A stretch of DNA of 62,117 nucleotides, from the NCBI GenBank assembly GCA_023663685.1, contig JAMPHB010000007.1:1-62117 (forward strand), read 5' to 3'. Shown here piece after piece: positions 19,501-27,678 of the stretch. Position numbers and translations under genes: made by a program. Below the pieces are notes generated by a model. That model saw only the letters and a list, made by a program, of their open reading frames with translations, did not search any database and was not told the DNA's origin. The first letter of the stretch is position 1, and every line of letters begins with the position of its first letter. This stretch comes from Blautia sp. GTDB taxonomy: Bacteria > Bacillota > Clostridia > Lachnospirales > Lachnospiraceae.

Positions 19501-20794
19501 CCGCCGCATTGACCTGCTTGTGCGTGTCATTCTGGTGTCCGAACAGCACCTGATCCTTTGCGTCCATATTCAAAAGATAAGAGTATAGCGCTAAAGTGGA
19601 AGCCGTCGCCTCCTTGTCGGCGAGAAAGACGGAAGCGGGCATACCCGTGATATCCGCCTGCGTCCCTGCGCCGGGCGTCTCTGTAATATCTACAAAGTCA
19701 GCGCCTGCATTGTACTGGGAAAATGTCACATTATCCAGATAAACGTCCCCTGTAAAGTCTGTATTTACACCAATCATGCCAATCGTCAGAGAGGTGATTT
19801 TCTCCTCACCCGGGCTGAATTTAATTGTAACCGTCGCCGTACACATGCCACTTTCCCTTGTCTCCGCCGAAAATGCCGTGTCTTTATTTATGATTTCTAT
19901 ATTGGAGGTATCATTCTTTGCAAAAACCTTTGCCTTAAACTTTCCCTCCAGCGCTTCCGGATAGGTAAGCGTGTAGGTGATCCGGTTGTAGGCGGATACG
20001 TCGATTCCCTCCCCGTTGTAATACTTCACCTTCGCCTCGCTCCAGCTCTCCCCACTGTCCAGCGAATAGTCCAGCGAAACTTTTAACGCCTGCCTTGCGG
20101 AATCCCATGCAATGACAGTCTCTGCTGTTCCAGCCCCTTCGGAATTTCCGCCGTGGTAGGCATAGCCTGCCTCCGGCATCCAGCCGTCGGCATTCGCCGC
20201 AAAATCAGCCACGACCGTCGGCGCTTTTTCCGGCAGCACGGCTTCCTCCTCCGCTACGCTGTAGAGCTTCACATCGCTGACGGTAATTGTCCCATTATAC
20301 ACGTCCGAAACACTATACTGGAACAGGATTTCCTTCAAATCCCCGGCTTCGGCCTCATAACAGAAGGTGACTTCCGCCTCTCCATTTGTAAGGTTTTCCG
20401 CCTTCAAAAATGGATAATCTTCTGATTTAGAATATATCCAGCTGTCTCCTGTCTTAATTGCGCTCGCCAGCTGGATGGCATTGTTGGCAGTTCCGTTTTC
20501 CTCCCCGTCCAGAGCCGAATAATCTCCGTCAGCCGTTATCTTCGCCGTAAGCTTCACATTCGCCCCCACTGTGGCGTTTGAAATATCCGTTGCAAACACA
20601 GCATCCGTCCATGTCGCATCCGTTCCGGCCGTGAACACAAGCGTATCGCTTCCGCCTGACCAGACCAGCATCTCCTCTGCCTCCGCCGCATACACAGATT
20701 CACCAGCCCCCGGGAGATACCCCCCCGGCCAAAATGAGGTGGCAAGTGCCGCTGTCAGCGTGAGCGCAACCATTCGTTTTCCTAAGCTTCTCAT
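16595..20794 (-). CDS. Secreted multidomain GH26 beta-mannanase
   Basis: A 1399-residue extracellular endo-beta-1,4-mannanase. Parts in order: signal peptide (MVALTLTAALATSF); two N-terminal carbohydrate-binding-like beta modules (~40-185 and ~190-365); GH26 barrel (~380-770) with FGHQNDTHK, acid/base E565 in FRPFHECDGGWFWWG and nucleophile E676 in AAIAEAGV; a beta domain (~780-910); another CBM-like module (~915-1080, DFELYYGDDAFLDGYF); a Thr/Val-rich region; and a C-terminal Big2-type Ig domain (VASITYSTSKKSVATVSKSG). No sortase motif is visible. The ATG follows AAGGAAGG. It is monocistronic, with its own promoter (20861-20889) and terminator (16523-16566). Confidence 0.93.
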   Translation of the reverse strand: MRSLGKRMVALTLTAALATSFWPGGYLPGAGESVYAAEAEEMLVWSGGSDTLVFTAGTDATWTDAVFATDISNATVGANVKLTAKITADGDYSALDGEENGTANNAIQLASAIKTGDSWIYSKSEDYPFLKAENLTNGEAEVTFCYEAEAGDLKEILFQYSVSDVYNGTITVSDVKLYSVAEEEAVLPEKAPTVVADFAANADGWMPEAGYAYHGGNSEGAGTAETVIAWDSARQALKVSLDYSLDSGESWSEAKVKYYNGEGIDVSAYNRITYTLTYPEALEGKFKAKVFAKNDTSNIEIINKDTAFSAETRESGMCTATVTIKFSPGEEKITSLTIGMIGVNTDFTGDVYLDNVTFSQYNAGADFVDITETPGAGTQADITGMPASVFLADKEATASTLALYSYLLNMDAKDQVLFGHQNDTHKQVNAAGSGSDTKDMTGSISAVTGIDSLALTGAELGLDDTDTAVARAVEIGKAAAGEGAILSLSTHMPNMSNAKITQNADGSYNFAACDFNESKDLSNNCAKEVLPGGRYNEQFKDYLDVIAAYAKGLGDIPVMFRPFHECDGGWFWWGSASTDDETYKALYRYTVDYLTGEGVHNFIYIYSPNGPVMDTEKYLKRYPGDDYVDVLAFDYYDDYSSVTAAFSDEYFANLRTSCTNIKALAEEEGKAAAIAEAGVRIMKTDGSDMEGILVKDNPIRGQNWYKRVNDVARETGMSYFLLWANFSDTNFYIPYKYNEGKGQELINEFIAFYNEESSVFANGTKFYGEAENTNVSNTNAGNAVSGYITNLISRDVIKVPLTLQANVKNADSVKFILKNGENMQILEAVKKEAGSYTAEVTAQLLTALGKTDIGVVELVAVKGDTEETLVSLNFISFGKDKETLAANKLEDFELYYGDDAFLDGYFTENSAAGCSSAFRLDETNKAAGSYGGKLEFTLKNTNSEVWTGRIKALANTDFSAYNALQMWVKPDGTNKKVVVQLTDSSGEEFEVYLTDFAKAGTTAKYVTIPFDSFTGKAGGTLNTGNITKFAVWCNSTEDNTDLTSALYFDEIQAVNITEAQAAKKDASGLIITDESISAGSGAATASGSSAAAGTPGSGNTVILPDGSVQRTETATKADGTEVRTVTTTRPDNTVTIVVSGQERNSAGKTVEVTRTTNKDAFGAVTGITEEMLIQNAAKNTTVQVTVETDGAGKALASANVKKTGTAVDYGTKTTISGGIVAQITEAAGTRDVVITQTVVKDNGKTAYTVSVNAGKLSEAAGLKLVKYDSERGEYVLVNKKSYIVSDKGSVTLALKENGSYELVTPAEKKAIVKEILQTVKPANKTKTVAKGKKTTMKLSGELNMDNVASITYSTSKKSVATVSKSGKITAKKSGTVTVKAKVTLKDGTTKTVSMKVKVK

Positions 20795-20826
20795 CTCATT
20801 TACCTTCCTTTCTACCCGCTATATAC

Positions 20827-20843
20827 GCCCGTTTCCCACGGGC
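20827..20843 (-). other. Hairpin in mannanase 5' leader
   Basis: GCCCG and CGGGC flank a 7-base loop between the predicted start site (~20854) and the ribosome binding site. It could tune translation or mRNA stability; function unknown. The rest of the 314-base gap 20795-21108 holds the promoter at 20861-20889, an AT-rich dyad around it, and the terminator at 21026-21050. Confidence 0.5.
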
Positions 20844-20860
20844 CGCTTTAAGTAAATATT

Positions 20861-20889
20861 AGTATAAGCATCAAGTTAATTTAAGTCAA
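20861..20889 (-). promoter_or_regulatory. Sigma-A promoter of the mannanase gene
   Basis: On the minus strand, TTGACT (20884-20889), a 17-base spacer, then TATACT (20861-20866). Each box differs from consensus by one base. An imperfect dyad (TTAG..AGCAT / ATGCT..CTAA, about 20858-20900) covers the promoter and could be a regulator site. Confidence 0.75.
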
Positions 20890-21025
20890 TGCTAAACTAA
20901 TTTACTATTGCATTTTCGTCGTTTTTACTTAAATATTTGTTTTTTAAGTAGATATGGAAACTAAATTCTGGTTAAATCTTCCATGGCATTCAACAAGCAC
21001 TTTCTTATTTAGATTATAAAAATAA

Positions 21026-21050
21026 CCTCCCCTGCGGCTGGCAGGGGAGG
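21026..21050 (-). terminator. Terminator of the 24.0-21.1 kb operon
   Basis: A perfect 10-bp stem CCTCCCCTGC/GCAGGGGAGG with a 5-base loop. The minus-strand transcript then runs into TTATTTTTAT. It lies 58 bases past the stop of the AraC gene that ends the operon. Confidence 0.85.
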
Positions 21051-21108
21051 CTTATCACTGATGTCTGTCACTATTTTGTCTGGAAAGGAAAGATGTTGTA
21101 ACGCATCA

Positions 21109-22014
21109 TCAATTTTTTATTCTGCGAACGGGGCGCAAAACCTCATAGCCTATGATCTCCGGGAAATGCCGCTGATAATCCTGGCAGGCTTCCTCGTTCC
21201 ACTCATACCCCTTCGTTTGGGGATTAAAATTCCATGCCAGATTTTCGACCTTTCCCATGACTTCACCACAGTCTTTCAGATAATCAAAGGGCGGGTGAAA
21301 GAAAACAAGATAATCACTTGCAGGCAGCATCCTGACCTCAAAACCTTCAGGAACCGGCCCCTGATAATCCTCCGGTACGCCAAATCCATAAAAATATCCC
21401 TTGCTGCCTCCCTCATAAAACCATCCCGCCGTATGGCCGGTAACAATCGGATGCGAAACATGGCTCATGCTGTCTATGGTTCCGCAAATACTGTCACAGT
21501 CATGTCTGCCCCAAAAGCTCATATAATCGGTAGCCGCTATGTCCCAGATTCCTACATATTTGTGGGCTGGAATATGCTCTACGCGAACATGTGCATCTGT
21601 CAACAACGTCTGACTCATCGTAGGTCCTCCTTTATCCATATAATGTTCAGGGAAAAATACGACCTTTAAATTGGAAAGAGCAATAGGAACGGGATTTTTC
21701 CGGTATGCGGCCGGTGTACATCCGAACGCACTCATAAACGCTCTCGTCAGAGCCTCCTGGGAAGAATATCCGTATTTAACCGCAATGTCGAGGATACGGG
21801 CATTGGTATCCCGGATCTCCAGGGCAGCCGCGGCCAGCCGTCTGCCTGCAACATAGCTCTTAAATGTCATTCCTGCGATTTCATGGAAACGGCTGGAACA
21901 GTAATACGGCGAATATCCAATCTGATTTGACATTTCCAAAAGAGAAGGTGTCTCTGTCAGATGTGCCTCTATCCAGTCTATCATTTTTTGTACCGTCTCA
22001 TTCCATTCATACAA
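21109..22014 (-). CDS. AraC family regulator with GyrI-like effector domain
   Basis: 301 residues. An AraC-type double helix-turn-helix is at the N terminus (IDWIEAHLTETPSLLEMSNQIGYSPYYCSSRFHE, then ILDIAVKYGYSSQEALTRAF), followed by a C-terminal GyrI/AraC effector-binding domain (VRVEHIPAHKYVGIWD). This is the layout of Rob/BltR-like multidrug-sensing activators. I chose TTG at 22014 because AAGGAGG precedes it by 7 bases; the longer frame starts in a Cys-rich stretch without a site. It is last in an operon with a second, free-standing GyrI-like protein, which suggests a shared ligand class. Confidence 0.85.
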   Translation of the reverse strand: MYEWNETVQKMIDWIEAHLTETPSLLEMSNQIGYSPYYCSSRFHEIAGMTFKSYVAGRRLAAAALEIRDTNARILDIAVKYGYSSQEALTRAFMSAFGCTPAAYRKNPVPIALSNLKVVFFPEHYMDKGGPTMSQTLLTDAHVRVEHIPAHKYVGIWDIAATDYMSFWGRHDCDSICGTIDSMSHVSHPIVTGHTAGWFYEGGSKGYFYGFGVPEDYQGPVPEGFEVRMLPASDYLVFFHPPFDYLKDCGEVMGKVENLAWNFNPQTKGYEWNEEACQDYQRHFPEIIGYEVLRPVRRIKN

Positions 22015-22117
22015 AGTCGCTTCCTCCTTGCCAAAAACAGAATAGCACACAAGCGGGCAAAAAGTTTTGATATAAGTTGTACAAAACGTTTTATCCGTGC
22101 ACGGGCAGGATTCCATG

Positions 22118-22951
22118 TCATGCGCCAGCCATACACCACATCATAACAGCCTGCTGAACCACTAATAAGCCCTTTTTAAATTCATAGCCCGCAAAATACT
22201 TTGATTGTATGACATCATCAGAGACCTCCTCGCCGCGATAAAATGGCGGGCAGGGGTTTAATATGGCATTTTCGTTGGCCATATCCATGATTTCTTTTGT
22301 CACCTGACAATTTTTAAAAGCGTCCAGATCCGCCGCAGAAAGGGAATCCGTACAAATAATATCTTTGCCCCTGACTGCGGCTCTAATATCATGGTATGCC
22401 TTCACATCCTCCATTTCATAGCCGACGCCGCAGCACTGCGAAAGCTCAAATCCCATAACACAGGCCGCCTCTTTCCATGTCAGGCCAATATTCCCGGATT
22501 TTCCACAGAACAAATACTTGTCACCGGTAAAATTATCCCGGACTTTGGACAGCGCATACAGATCTGCCAGAATCTCACAGGGATGGCTGGTATCCGTCAT
22601 GGCGTTAATCACCGGAGCCTCTGCACAACGCGCAAATTCTTTCACTAACCCGATATCTCTGTGCCGGATAATAACAAGATCCGCCCAATTATCCAGATAA
22701 CCGCAGACGTCTCTTAAATCTTCTTTTTTATCCAGTGTTTCATTGGGAAATAGTATGGGCTGGCCTCCCAGCAAATAAATTCCCTTTTCAAAGCTTACTC
22801 GCGTCCGGATACTGGACGCAGGAAAAAACAGAATCACTGCTTTTCCATTAAGAAAACCGTTATATTTTCCGGCCGCGATGTCGTCTGCAATGTCAAAAAT
22901 CTCATACACGCCGCCTGCTTGTAAATCCGTTAATCCGGTGAAATCTCTCAT
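22118..22951 (-). CDS. Atypical aspartate/ornithine carbamoyltransferase family protein
   Basis: A 277-residue member of the ATCase/OTCase superfamily. The carbamoyl-phosphate loop is recognisable as SSIRTRVSFEKG, and the HPCQ motif appears as HPCE (TDTSHPCEILADL). The ornithine-binding DxWxSMG and the HCLP loop are absent or replaced by NPCPP. It may therefore use a different acceptor from ornithine. The ATG at 22951 follows AGGAAGAGG; an in-frame ATG at 22996, overlapping the upstream gene, is the alternative. No arginine biosynthesis genes are nearby. Its neighbours are regulators and drug-sensor-like proteins. Confidence 0.75.
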   Translation of the reverse strand: MRDFTGLTDLQAGGVYEIFDIADDIAAGKYNGFLNGKAVILFFPASSIRTRVSFEKGIYLLGGQPILFPNETLDKKEDLRDVCGYLDNWADLVIIRHRDIGLVKEFARCAEAPVINAMTDTSHPCEILADLYALSKVRDNFTGDKYLFCGKSGNIGLTWKEAACVMGFELSQCCGVGYEMEDVKAYHDIRAAVRGKDIICTDSLSAADLDAFKNCQVTKEIMDMANENAILNPCPPFYRGEEVSDDVIQSKYFAGYEFKKGLLVVQQAVMMWCMAGA

Positions 22952-22988
22952 CTGACCTCTTCCTTTATCTTCTTTTATCAAAAAATCC

Positions 22989-23636
22989 TTAATCATTCTC
23001 TCTGCTGCTTTTCTTCACCGGATGCCGGATGACCGTCTTCAACTTTTCCGGTGCTGCGCGTCTGGCATCACTCAGGTAAATCTCATGGTGAAGCCTTTTG
23101 TCTGTAAAATCGGGCGCATACCCCAAAGCGTCCATAAAATCATGCATTCTTTCCACAGTGGCCGGTTCATCATCGTAAGCGCCAATATGCATACACTGCA
23201 CGCATAAGCCCTCGTTATAAGTAAAAAACTCTGCGTTTGAAAAATTTTCCTTCTTTTTCTTCGCCGCTTCCCCAACTGCCCAGTCAAAATCTTCTTTTGT
23301 TACAAAGTCCGGCAGCCTGATCATTGATATAAAGTGAAAATCTTCTTTCCGGCTGTAGTCAATTTCCCTTGTACCCTCCTGCCACCATAAGCCCTCGAGC
23401 GGCGGCACGACATAATCAAAATAGCCGTCGATTCTATGATTTCCTTTTTTGCTCATTTTAATCGTAAAAGCAATGCCATAGAGCAAACCAATGGATTGTT
23501 TATACTCGCTGATTTCTTCATTAGGATTTCCCTTCCCGCGAACCGCAATATAGTTCATGGGAGGCACTTCCACTATGCCCGGTTTATTTTTCGGCATATA
23601 AAATTCTTTATACTCTTTTTTATAATCAAATGGCAC
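22989..23636 (-). CDS. GyrI-like small-molecule-binding domain protein
   Basis: A 215-residue free-standing GyrI-like protein (YKEFYMPKNKPGIVEVPPMNYIAVRGKGNPNEE). Family proteins bind or hydrolyse small hydrophobic ligands, or act as ligand sensors. The C terminus ends in a basic tail (VIRHPVKKSSREND). It starts at GTG behind AGAGGTG. It is second in the operon MmcQ - GyrI-like - carbamoyltransferase-like - AraC/GyrI. Confidence 0.82.
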   Translation of the reverse strand: MPFDYKKEYKEFYMPKNKPGIVEVPPMNYIAVRGKGNPNEEISEYKQSIGLLYGIAFTIKMSKKGNHRIDGYFDYVVPPLEGLWWQEGTREIDYSRKEDFHFISMIRLPDFVTKEDFDWAVGEAAKKKKENFSNAEFFTYNEGLCVQCMHIGAYDDEPATVERMHDFMDALGYAPDFTDKRLHHEIYLSDARRAAPEKLKTVIRHPVKKSSREND

Positions 23637-23649
23637 CGTTTTTCACCTC

Positions 23650-24015
23650 TTATTTACTCTCCAGAATTTCCCGCTGCTTCTTTTTACTAAATCCACCAAG
23701 CACAAGCTGATAGGATTTATCTAAGAGATCTTTTAACAAATCATCCGGTACTTCCCCATCCGGCCTGACGGAATTCCAATGCATTTTATTCATATAATAT
23801 CCGGGAATGATATCCTCATACTGCTGCCGCAGGAAATCCCCCTCAGACGGCTCAAGCTTGAGCGTAATATAATATGGCTCATCGTCCTCACCCAGACAGA
23901 CCGCCGCAAACATCTTTCCACCGATCTGATAGCGAATCCAGTTCCAGTCCTTCTGAAGGTCTTTTTCCACGCCCGCTTTGTCAAGTAAATATTCGTCAAT
24001 CCAGGTATACTTCAT
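23650..24015 (-). CDS. MmcQ/YjbR family protein
   Basis: A 121-residue MmcQ/YjbR-like protein, a small family with a double-wing fold resembling a DNA-binding fold and no settled biochemical role. Family marks are MKYTWIDEYLLDKAGVEKDLQKDWNWIRYQIGGKMFAAV and NKMHWNSVRPDGEVPDDLLKDLLDKSY. I chose the third codon of the open frame (ATG at 24015), which gives 8 bases after GGAG; the first ATG is too close. It is first in its operon. Confidence 0.85.
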   Translation of the reverse strand: MKYTWIDEYLLDKAGVEKDLQKDWNWIRYQIGGKMFAAVCLGEDDEPYYITLKLEPSEGDFLRQQYEDIIPGYYMNKMHWNSVRPDGEVPDDLLKDLLDKSYQLVLGGFSKKKQREILESK

Positions 24016-24060
24016 GCCCATATCTCCTTTGCTATGTATTTTTTATAAATCTCTCGCCTA

Positions 24061-24990
24061 CTATTCTCCTGTTTTTGTAATACTCTCCCGGTATATTCTT
24101 TGGATGCCCTTTGCGATATCTGTCATTTCCTGCCTCAGCTCTTTTGGCTCTAATAAATTCACCTGATCCCGGAAAGACAAAATCCATGTGATTAAATTTT
24201 CCTTATCCGTGTAATCCGCCTGAAATAAAAGCTTTCCATCTTTCTGCTCTATAAAGCTTCCGCTTCCAAATTCCTCGACCAGCCGCCATTTGCATTCCGG
24301 CTCAAACAGAGCCTTCACCCGGATTCCACCCGGAAAGATCCTCTCATTGCTCAAATCCGGCATCGGCACCTGCCTTCGCACAAATACTTTCTCTGATATT
24401 TGCAGCCGCTCCATACGGTTTAGCTTGAACAATCTAAAATCCTCCCGCTTTTTACACCAGCCCCATATATACCAGCTTGCCCACTGAAAAATCAGATAAT
24501 AGGGCTCTATGCTGCGGACGGATTCTCCCCTGGGCGAATAATACACAAATTCCAGTTCCCTGCACTTATCAATCGACGTGCGTACCCGCTCGATTTTGGG
24601 AGCAAGCGCCTCTTTATACCACGAGGATAAGTCAATCAGCACCGACTGGTTTCCAACCATAAAATCCGATGAACCCGCGGAGAGCTTTTCCATCAGTTTT
24701 CCATAGCGGTTGCTTCCATTTACACTGTCCAGACTCCGGAGTCCTGCAAGGATATCCTGCATCTCCCCCTGCGTAAACAGCGTTTTGTCCAGTTTGTAGT
24801 CCTCCATAATGGAGATCCCGCCATTTGCCCCCTGCTTTGTCACAATAGGAATTCCGGCTTTACATAAGTCCTCAATATCGCGGTTTATGGTTCGTCTTGA
24901 AACTTCAAACTGTTTCGCGAGGTAAGGCGCAGTAACCGTATCCATTTGCAGCAGTATGGATAAAATCCCAATATGTCTGTCTATTTTCAT
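24061..24990 (-). CDS. YafY-type transcriptional regulator (HTH_11 + WYL)
   Basis: 309 residues. The N-terminal winged helix (LSILLQMDTVTAPYLAKQFEVSRRTINRDIEDLC) is followed by a WYL ligand-sensing domain (FVYYSPRGESVRSIEPYYLIFQWASWYIWGWC) and a C-terminal WCX-like segment (WILSFRDQVNLLEP). These proteins sense nucleic-acid-like or other small ligands and control neighbouring genes. It is divergent from the alpha/beta hydrolase at 25165 and lies upstream of the MmcQ operon with the same direction. ATG behind AAGGAAAAG. Confidence 0.88.
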   Translation of the reverse strand: MKIDRHIGILSILLQMDTVTAPYLAKQFEVSRRTINRDIEDLCKAGIPIVTKQGANGGISIMEDYKLDKTLFTQGEMQDILAGLRSLDSVNGSNRYGKLMEKLSAGSSDFMVGNQSVLIDLSSWYKEALAPKIERVRTSIDKCRELEFVYYSPRGESVRSIEPYYLIFQWASWYIWGWCKKREDFRLFKLNRMERLQISEKVFVRRQVPMPDLSNERIFPGGIRVKALFEPECKWRLVEEFGSGSFIEQKDGKLLFQADYTDKENLITWILSFRDQVNLLEPKELRQEMTDIAKGIQRIYRESITKTGE

Positions 24991-25164
24991 ATCTTTTCCT
25001 TCATAAATATAATTCTACCACATCAAACACGACAACTGTATGTCATGTTCTATTATACTGGATAAAAGCATGGCTATCAAACAAAAATATTGAATATCGC
25101 CCATGCCGGTGATATACTTGAAACGTAATACATAGATTATCCGGTTTTATGGAGGTGGCGGGCG

Positions 25165-26028
25165 ATGCCAAAGCGTTTTGTGAACGATACAGATATTATG
25201 TATGAAGCCTATGGCCGCGGGGAAACGATTGTGTATCTGCAGTCCGTATTAGGCGGAATCAACCCGGGCGCGTACTATTTTGCGGGCAGAATGTCAAAAA
25301 ATTTTCGGGTGATTATCTGGGACGGACCGAATTGCGGACAGTCGGGAGTATCCATTAAACATACTGACAGCGAATATCACCTTGCCTGTGAATACCTGGC
25401 AGGGCTTTTGGATGTACTTGGCGAAAAATCCATACACATTGCAGGCTGTTCCGGCGGCGGAGAAATGGGGCTGCTATTTACCCATTTGTATCCCGACAGA
25501 GTGAAAAGTCTGGCTATGTACCGCCCCACAGATACCTCATGCACCATTGAGCGGGAGGTTATCAGAGCCCGGTATTTCGACATTGCCCAACGGGCAGAAA
25601 AGTCCATGCGCGAAGCAATTTCCTATTCTGAGAATCCACCGGCTGAAGGGTTCGGAAACTGTTCGCGGTGGCTTGCGGATCTGTACCGGAAAGAGGGAAA
25701 TAAAATACTCGAAATGGACAACCGCGTATTTGCAGAAATCATGCAAACCTGGGGGAAATGGATGGAAAATCCACTGTTCTACAGGGCCAATTTATGCGAC
25801 CGCGATTTGTCCAGAATTAACATTCCGGTATTGATATGCCCCTGTTCGGACGATTATCACCCGGAAAGCTTGGCCGAAGATTTGCATGGCAGGCTGTCCA
25901 ATTCGACTTACATTCCTTCCCAAAAGCACCGCTCACAAAATGAGATCTATGATGAAACACATGATGAAAATGCATTCGGCGGTTTTGTGGATTATGTTAA
26001 TGAATATGATAAATTTATGTCAGGCTGA
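25165..26028 (+). CDS. Alpha/beta hydrolase
   Basis: A 287-residue alpha/beta hydrolase. The nucleophile elbow reads AGCSGGGEMG, so Ser is the nucleophile. The oxyanion region is SVLGGINPGAYYF/WDGPNCGQSG. The C-terminal His is probably in PSQKHRSQNE; an Asp is in CPCSDDYHPE. No signal peptide. GGAGG precedes the ATG. The substrate is unknown. Its 3' end overlaps the convergent AraC gene by 14 bases. Confidence 0.85.
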   Translation: MPKRFVNDTDIMYEAYGRGETIVYLQSVLGGINPGAYYFAGRMSKNFRVIIWDGPNCGQSGVSIKHTDSEYHLACEYLAGLLDVLGEKSIHIAGCSGGGEMGLLFTHLYPDRVKSLAMYRPTDTSCTIEREVIRARYFDIAQRAEKSMREAISYSENPPAEGFGNCSRWLADLYRKEGNKILEMDNRVFAEIMQTWGKWMENPLFYRANLCDRDLSRINIPVLICPCSDDYHPESLAEDLHGRLSNSTYIPSQKHRSQNEIYDETHDENAFGGFVDYVNEYDKFMSG

Positions 26029-26908
26029 TCTTTTTATATTTTAACGGAGATATTCCATAATATTTCCGAAAAACCTCACAATAATAGCTTGCCCCGCCAA
26101 AGCCATACGCATAGGCGATCTCTGTCATGCTGGAATCTGTCTCTAATAATGCGGTAAGGCTTCTTCTCAAACGGAGCTTCGTAATATAGGATACCGGTGT
26201 ATCACGAAGATATTTCCTGAACAAGAGAAAGCAGCGGCTCTTGCAGCAGGCGCCGGAAAACGCGACGTCGTCAAGTGTAATATGCTCCGTGAAATGCTCT
26301 TCGATATAAGCAATCATATTTTTGAGCGATGCAATTTCAGAAGACGTATTTTCCGATGCCTGCCGGGGAACCGGAAGTTTTTTATACAATATTTCCATCA
26401 TAGAGGAAAAAAGCTCTATTACCTTAAAACAGCTCTCCTCTCCATGTTCCCCCAGCTGATACAGCAGCTCGGTCTTTTTTAAGAGATCTGCCTGCCAGCC
26501 ATGTGAGGACAGATACAGATACGGACATGAAGAGTGATTCGTAATGTATTCCACATAGTTCTGGTAAAACCACTGGTTTCCCTGCAGCAATTCCGGCGAC
26601 AATAAAATACATATAAATTCACATTCCTGATGCTCCGCAGAAAAACCATGGTGAATCTGCCTGCTGTTTACCATAATCCCGTTATTTTCAGACAGCTCTA
26701 TCAATTTTCCATTTACATTGTAGGTCATACACCCCTTTTTGATAAAAATGAATTCCAGATCATTATGCCAGTGGCTGATTGCCGAATAATTCGGATACTG
26801 CGATAAAAATCCATACTGGGCATAAAAAGGAAACAGGGGATTGTTATAGGCAACGGTCTCGGAAGAGTCCTGATTAAATGCAGAACAGTAGCCTGTATGC
26901 GCTTTCAT
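26015..26908 (-). CDS. AraC family regulator with N-terminal cupin
   Basis: 297 residues. A cupin-like sensor (~40-130: AISHWHNDLEFIFIKKGCMTYNVNG) is followed by a C-terminal AraC double helix-turn-helix (HITLDDVAFSGACCKSRCFLLFRKYL, then MTEIAYAYGFGGASYYCEVFRKYYGISP). This layout is typical of sugar-responsive regulators. ATG behind GGGAGG. It is convergent with the hydrolase and divergent from the O-acetyltransferase pair at 27035-28308, which it may control. Confidence 0.9.
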   Translation of the reverse strand: MKAHTGYCSAFNQDSSETVAYNNPLFPFYAQYGFLSQYPNYSAISHWHNDLEFIFIKKGCMTYNVNGKLIELSENNGIMVNSRQIHHGFSAEHQECEFICILLSPELLQGNQWFYQNYVEYITNHSSCPYLYLSSHGWQADLLKKTELLYQLGEHGEESCFKVIELFSSMMEILYKKLPVPRQASENTSSEIASLKNMIAYIEEHFTEHITLDDVAFSGACCKSRCFLLFRKYLRDTPVSYITKLRLRRSLTALLETDSSMTEIAYAYGFGGASYYCEVFRKYYGISPLKYKKISLT

Positions 26909-27034
26909 ATTTCACCTCCCATAAAGAATATTGTTATAAAATTATATATGATTCCGAAAGAAATGAAAAGGGGAATATGTTATTGTTATAGAAAAAGATT
27001 CCCGCTTTAAGAATGGAAAATGGAGGGCCGGACA

Positions 27035-27655
27035 ATGACGATGAGAGAAAGGATTGCGAACGGAAAGCTGTTTACCGACTACTGTGAGGGGCTTCCCGAG
27101 GACAGGGTGAATGGCAAAAAGCATATGCCTGCATTCAATAATACCCCGCCGGACGATACCGGGGGGCGCATGGCCGCGATGCAGGAGTTATTTGGAAAAA
27201 AGACCACGGCGTGGATAGAGCCGCCCTTTTACTGTTGTTATGGGTATAATATTTCGATAGGGGAAGGGTCTTATTTGAATTTTAACTGTAACTTCGTGGA
27301 CGATGGGAAGATAATCATCGGAAAAAAAGTGATGTTTGGCCCTGCGGTTACGATTGCAACGGTCGGCCATCCGATTCACCCGGATATGAGGGAATATATG
27401 TATTCCCTGCCCGTGACGATTGGCGATAATTGCTGGATTGCGGCCGGAGTGACCATCTGTCCGGGCGTAACGATTGGGGAAAATTCTGTGATTGGCGCCG
27501 GAAGCGTGGTGATCCATGACATTCCGGCGAACTGTGTTGCGGTGGGCAATCCATGCAGGGTAATCCGGGAAATCGGCGAACACGATAAAATGTATTACTA
27601 CAAAGACTGGAAAATTACCGCAGAGGATTTAGAGGAAGAACGCAGACTCAGATAA
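27035..27655 (+). CDS. Maltose/galactoside O-acetyltransferase family protein, copy 1
   Basis: A 206-residue left-handed beta-helix (hexapeptide repeat) acetyltransferase of the LacA/Maa/NodL group. Features: N-terminal MTMRERIANGKLFTDYCEGLPEDR, catalytic His region TVGHPIHPDMRE, and hexapeptide rungs GDNCWIAAGVTICPGVTIGENSVIGAGS. By family it transfers acetyl from acetyl-CoA to a sugar hydroxyl. The start at 27035 lies 8 bases after GGAGG. It is followed 23 bases later by a homologue. Confidence 0.9.
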   Translation: MTMRERIANGKLFTDYCEGLPEDRVNGKKHMPAFNNTPPDDTGGRMAAMQELFGKKTTAWIEPPFYCCYGYNISIGEGSYLNFNCNFVDDGKIIIGKKVMFGPAVTIATVGHPIHPDMREYMYSLPVTIGDNCWIAAGVTICPGVTIGENSVIGAGSVVIHDIPANCVAVGNPCRVIREIGEHDKMYYYKDWKITAEDLEEERRLR

Positions 27656-27678
27656 TGTAAAAAATGGGAGGAGGCAAA

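Noticed and set aside
22015-22116. Upstream extension of the AraC/GyrI regulator
   Set aside because: It is Cys-rich, lacks a ribosome binding site and does not fit the family N terminus; TTG at 22014 has a strong site.
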